From: Monilinia fructicola
Lineage: Eukaryota; Ascomycota; Leotiomycetes; Helotiales; Sclerotiniaceae
Assembly: GCA_008692225.1 (NCBI GenBank)
Contig: VICG01000003.1
Span: 1,729,501-1,793,500 of the forward strand
DNA length: 64,000 bases
Direction: 5' to 3'
The translations under genes were made by a program, and so were the position numbers. The stretch's first letter is position 1, and every line of letters begins with the position of its first letter. The notes under the pieces were generated by a model that was given only the letters and a program-made list of their open reading frames with translations, did no database searches and was not told the origin of the DNA. Below, piece after piece: positions 60,957 through 64,000 of this stretch.

Positions 60957-61813
60957 ATGGAAACCAAAGTCGCAGAGCCAGCTATCCCAGAAACCTACAA
61001 TGCCTTTTTCTACGGAACTCTTGTATGGCCCTCTCTGCTCCTCTTCCTCTGCTCATAGCCACTAATCTCTTTTCAATAGATGGCACCCGAGGTCCTCCAC
61101 CGTGTGATATATGGTTCCTCTAGACATTTACCCTCTGCTTCTCTAACTATCACCCCCGCCTTGCTTCCAGATTACTGTCGTCACCGCGTCCGCTCCGTTG
61201 ATTACCCTGGCATCATTTTCGAACCGGGGCATACCGTCCGCGGCACCTACGTTACTGGACTCACACCACAAAACATGCAATGCCTGGATTGGTTCGAGGG
61301 ATCACAATATGAGCGGAAGGTTGTTACTGTAAAGATATTGGCCCCCAAAGACGAAGAGCTTGTGCACGGTTCAAGCAGCATCATGGCAGAAGCAGTAGAA
61401 ACGGGAGTGGAAAAACAAGCCCAAACATATGTCTTTATAGACTTGAATTTCCTAGAAAAAGGAGAATGGGATTTTGAATTATTTAGAGCAGAGAAACTGA
61501 AGAATTGGGCGGATGAGAGTGAAGAGTACGCTGGTTCGTAAAAACTTCACCCCTCTATAATGATGAGGAAGATCTCACTAAATGTCAAACTTTAGAAGTT
61601 GATGCAAATGCTGTACAAAGCACTGAGAGCGAAATCGGCATTTTTGAATTCCTTGGTCAAAGAGATACTACCGGTGGACGAGGAGTTAAAACTACAATGA
61701 CCAGGGAATTAAAGGAGTTATCCGATCAGAAGAGAGAAGAAGAATGGATTTTGGAAGAGAAGAAGAGGATTGCGAAGAAAGAGAGGTCGGACTGTCAATG
61801 CAGTGTTGGATAG
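60957..61813 (+). CDS. AIG2-like gamma-glutamylcyclotransferase family protein
   Basis: A member of the AIG2/gamma-glutamylcyclotransferase fold, some of which open gamma-glutamyl peptides to 5-oxoproline; the activity of the fungal branch is unproven. Three exons: 60957-61022, 61080-61533 and 61596-61813, giving 245 residues. The family signature NAFFYGTLMAPEVLHRVIYG crosses the first splice site. GIIFEPGHTVRGTYVTGLT and the DWFEGSQYERKVV motif follow; the Glu in DWFEG lies where the family keeps its acidic residue. The last exon (ESEIGIFEFLGQRD and a charged helix) lies outside the core. Intact. Confidence 0.87.
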
Positions 61814-62275
61814 AGATGAAGTTTCTTGGGTTGATCTCTACTTTGACGGATATGCATAAGATGGGAAATTTTGAGCTAGGAACATGTCAGTCATTTCACT
61901 GTCCGTACAGAATTTGTGGTTTTGCATTGAGGGACTGTCGTATGTCCTTACTTTCGTCCCAGATTGAAGCGGATAGTAGACATAGGTCTATTCGCATTAC
62001 ATAGATATCTATCTGCCCTTAACTATACTCTGTTCCCATCGCTACTCTTACTCTTGAACTCTACTTGCTCTTTTTTCGAATCACTTGGGCATCATTAAAC
62101 GATGATTGAGATATAAGACTCACAGTTCATTAGAGAAGTGTACAGAGCAGTGAGTGTAGTAGTCCACTTGAATTCCTGGTTACTTACAAGCATCAGCTTA
62201 GTCATCACCTTACCCCTCCAAGCTCAGCTCCACCAGATGCTTCCAATATTTGTCTTGTAAGCCAATGGGCCCATA
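61814..62275. other. Intergenic region before YIH1
   Basis: About 460 bp between two tandem plus-strand genes; nothing coding is supported. The last 100 bp are pyrimidine-rich, consistent with the YIH1 promoter and leader. Confidence 0.5.
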
Positions 62276-63163
62276 ATGAGTGAAGACCTCCTCAATGAAA
62301 TCGAAGCCATAAACTCCATCTACGGCTCCGATACACTCGTGTCCGCCCACGAATCTTCAGATGAAATCTACATCCTCACTCTCCCAAATCAAGATACTTC
62401 CCTGCGCATACAATTCCCAGCTGAATATCCAAATGCCCCGCCTGCAATTCTGGGAACGCAAAGCTCGGGGGGGAATGCAAGGAAAGGGGATGCGGCACAT
62501 CTAGTGGAGTTTGTGCGAGAGGTAGCGGGGAGGACGTGGAGGGTGGGCGAGGTGTGTTTATTTGATATTTGCGAGGAGGTTGATTCTACGTTCACTGCAG
62601 GGAATGGCTCTGCGATTGATGGAGAGGATTCCCAAGAAGGCCTGGTAGATTCTGGAGAGGTGCCTCAGGTGCAGGCAGATAGATCTACTCACATGGAACA
62701 GCAGGCGAAGGACGACATCGCACCGCCCAGCTGGAGCCTCTCCGACGTGGTAACCGAGTTAAAATCCGTCTTCGTCGCGCGCGCTACCCGTGTGCACTCC
62801 CCTGCCCTCGCTGCTTATTATATACAACATCTTCTGGAGAGCGATAAGAAGATTCGATCGGCGACGCATAATATTACAGCATGGCGCATCAGAACGTCGG
62901 AAGGCATAGTGTATCAAGACTGTGATGATGACGGGGAATCGGCGGCAGGCGGAAGAGTCTTGCATTTAATGCAACTTATGGATTTGTGGAATGTGATGGT
63001 CGTTGTGACAAGATGGTACGGGGGGCAGAAGTTAGGGGCTAGGCGGTTTGCGGTCATTAATGGGGTTGCGAGGGATAGTTTTGTGAAAGGGGGTTTCGTG
63101 GAGGGAAAGGGGAGGCGAGGGATGGGAAGAAGGGAAAGAGGTGAGGAGCGTATGGGAGCGTGA
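62276..63163 (+). CDS. YIH1: Yih1/IMPACT family protein (RWD plus UPF0029)
   Basis: Yih1 (IMPACT in mammals) binds Gcn1 through its RWD domain and restrains Gcn2, tuning the amino-acid starvation response. It is a single exon of 295 residues. The RWD domain covers about 1-108 (LLNEIEAINSIYGSDTL, FPAEYPNAPPAI). An acidic linker leads to the IMPACT/UPF0029 domain (about 155-275): FVARATRVHSPALAAYYIQH, ITAWRIRT, DDGESAAGGRVLHLMQLMDL and VVVTRWYGGQKLGARRFAVI. The last 20 residues are basic. Intact. Confidence 0.93.
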   Translation: MSEDLLNEIEAINSIYGSDTLVSAHESSDEIYILTLPNQDTSLRIQFPAEYPNAPPAILGTQSSGGNARKGDAAHLVEFVREVAGRTWRVGEVCLFDICEEVDSTFTAGNGSAIDGEDSQEGLVDSGEVPQVQADRSTHMEQQAKDDIAPPSWSLSDVVTELKSVFVARATRVHSPALAAYYIQHLLESDKKIRSATHNITAWRIRTSEGIVYQDCDDDGESAAGGRVLHLMQLMDLWNVMVVVTRWYGGQKLGARRFAVINGVARDSFVKGGFVEGKGRRGMGRRERGEERMGA

Positions 63164-64000
63164 CCTACGTTGAGGGCGGCCAGATATCTCAAATGGATAC
63201 TAATTCGCCCTGGCTATACCTGCCTCGAATCGCATGGTATGAAATCTAATCATCTATGCGCCGCAACACTCATTCTCTGATACGTCCCACTCAATATACC
63301 ATCTTAAAGGACCGGAATAGACAGAGGAGGCAAAATACAGGGGCAATTCATGATGAGCACCCGGTACAGACATATGCTCATCCGGTTGACCTACAGTTCT
63401 CGTTCTCAAGAAACTACAATTCCGCCGGGGTATTCACTGGACGATTCTGAAGGATACCGAGCAATCTCAATGCGCCAATTAGTCATTTGTAGCAAAAACA
63501 GGGAAATTAGCATAAAGGATTGTAAGATTATTGGAGAAATTCAACACGGGCTGGACATCACGGGGAGTTATTCTGAATTTAGCTACTTATTAGTCGCAAG
63601 TAGAAAGAATACATTCTCATCCAACTTAAATCATAGGACTTTCTGACATAAGCGAGAAAGACCTGCAGTCATGGATGGATTCAGAACTCTAAATGGCATT
63701 TGACCTTTCTAAACACTCCAGCTCCTTCTTATATGCAACAATCTTTTCCAGTACATTGCTTCCAGTATATTGCATCTTGATCAATTGAAAACCAATCTTT
63801 TGCATCTACTTCCCCGTATTCACTTGGCGAATTCAATAGTATGAGCAATCTTCACATCCCCCTTGTTAACTAAACCGCTTTTCTAGTTCTCATGTTCATC
63901 AATCTTAGATGTATCGTCCAACTATTCACATTGCACATCGCATCGTCCAAGATCGCACGCACACACACACACACACATACACACATGCGTTCGTTACACC
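63164..64000. other. Right-edge intergenic region
   Basis: I see no convincing gene in the last 840 bp. A CA dinucleotide run lies at about 63956-63983. A gene may begin or end beyond the window. Confidence 0.5.

Overview
The window looks like nuclear DNA of a filamentous ascomycete (Pezizomycotina). Conserved proteins have the filamentous-fungal form, and introns are short (mostly 45-65 nt) with GT-AG ends. There is a Zn2Cys6 regulator, a LaeA-like methyltransferase, an AA11 LPMO, a GH92 mannosidase and an NRPS-like reductase. AT-rich transposon remnants show G-to-A differences of the kind repeat-induced point mutation (RIP) leaves. Leotiomycetes is my best guess, from the feel of the proteins only.

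Layout. 1-6.5 kb: a 9-bp CATCATCAC satellite, then a ten-exon LaeA-like methyltransferase gene (minus strand), then about 3.4 kb without a convincing gene. 6.5-17.9 kb is a housekeeping block: NOG1 (minus), URA5 (plus), a GNAT acetyltransferase (minus), DDI1 (plus) and RRP8 (minus), interrupted by AT-rich islands at about 8.8-9.6 and 12.3-12.9 kb. 18.4-24.1 kb is a repeat block: a 663-bp MITE, a 3.76-kb TA-flanked element holding a 155-bp foldback MITE and long TAA/TTA tracts, a minisatellite, and a degenerate tandem repeat. 25.2-28.4 kb holds the Zn2Cys6 factor. 30.4-33.4 kb is GH92 and 34.6-37.9 kb the NRPS-like reductase, both minus. 40.2-43.6 kb holds a divergent pair, YJU2 (splicing) and CDC16 (anaphase-promoting complex). 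44.5-46.9 kb is acetoacetyl-CoA synthetase (minus), 48.2 kb a small membrane protein (plus) and 49.5-50.8 kb the AA11 LPMO (minus). 50.8-55.5 kb has no recognisable gene. 55.5-57.5 kb is methylenetetrahydrofolate reductase (minus), 58.4-59.6 kb a secreted protein with a short repeat (minus), 61.0-61.8 kb an AIG2-like cyclotransferase (plus) and 62.3-63.2 kb YIH1/IMPACT (plus).

Five small insertions break the reading frame in four otherwise well conserved genes: NOG1 twice, URA5, DDI1 and CDC16. Four add one base to a short A or G run and one adds a dinucleotide. Removing them restores full-length conserved proteins, so I treat these as real genes with probable consensus errors in the assembly. 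The other long genes read through cleanly.

I see no single new multi-gene system. The most notable sequence signals are the micro-exon structure of the LaeA-like gene, two copies of a foldback MITE each abutting a TAA microsatellite, a TA-flanked RIP-marked transposon shell, a recurring TACGGAGTA-type intergenic motif that abuts two unrelated 7-bp minisatellites, and a strong GC-AG intron in the Zn2Cys6 factor.
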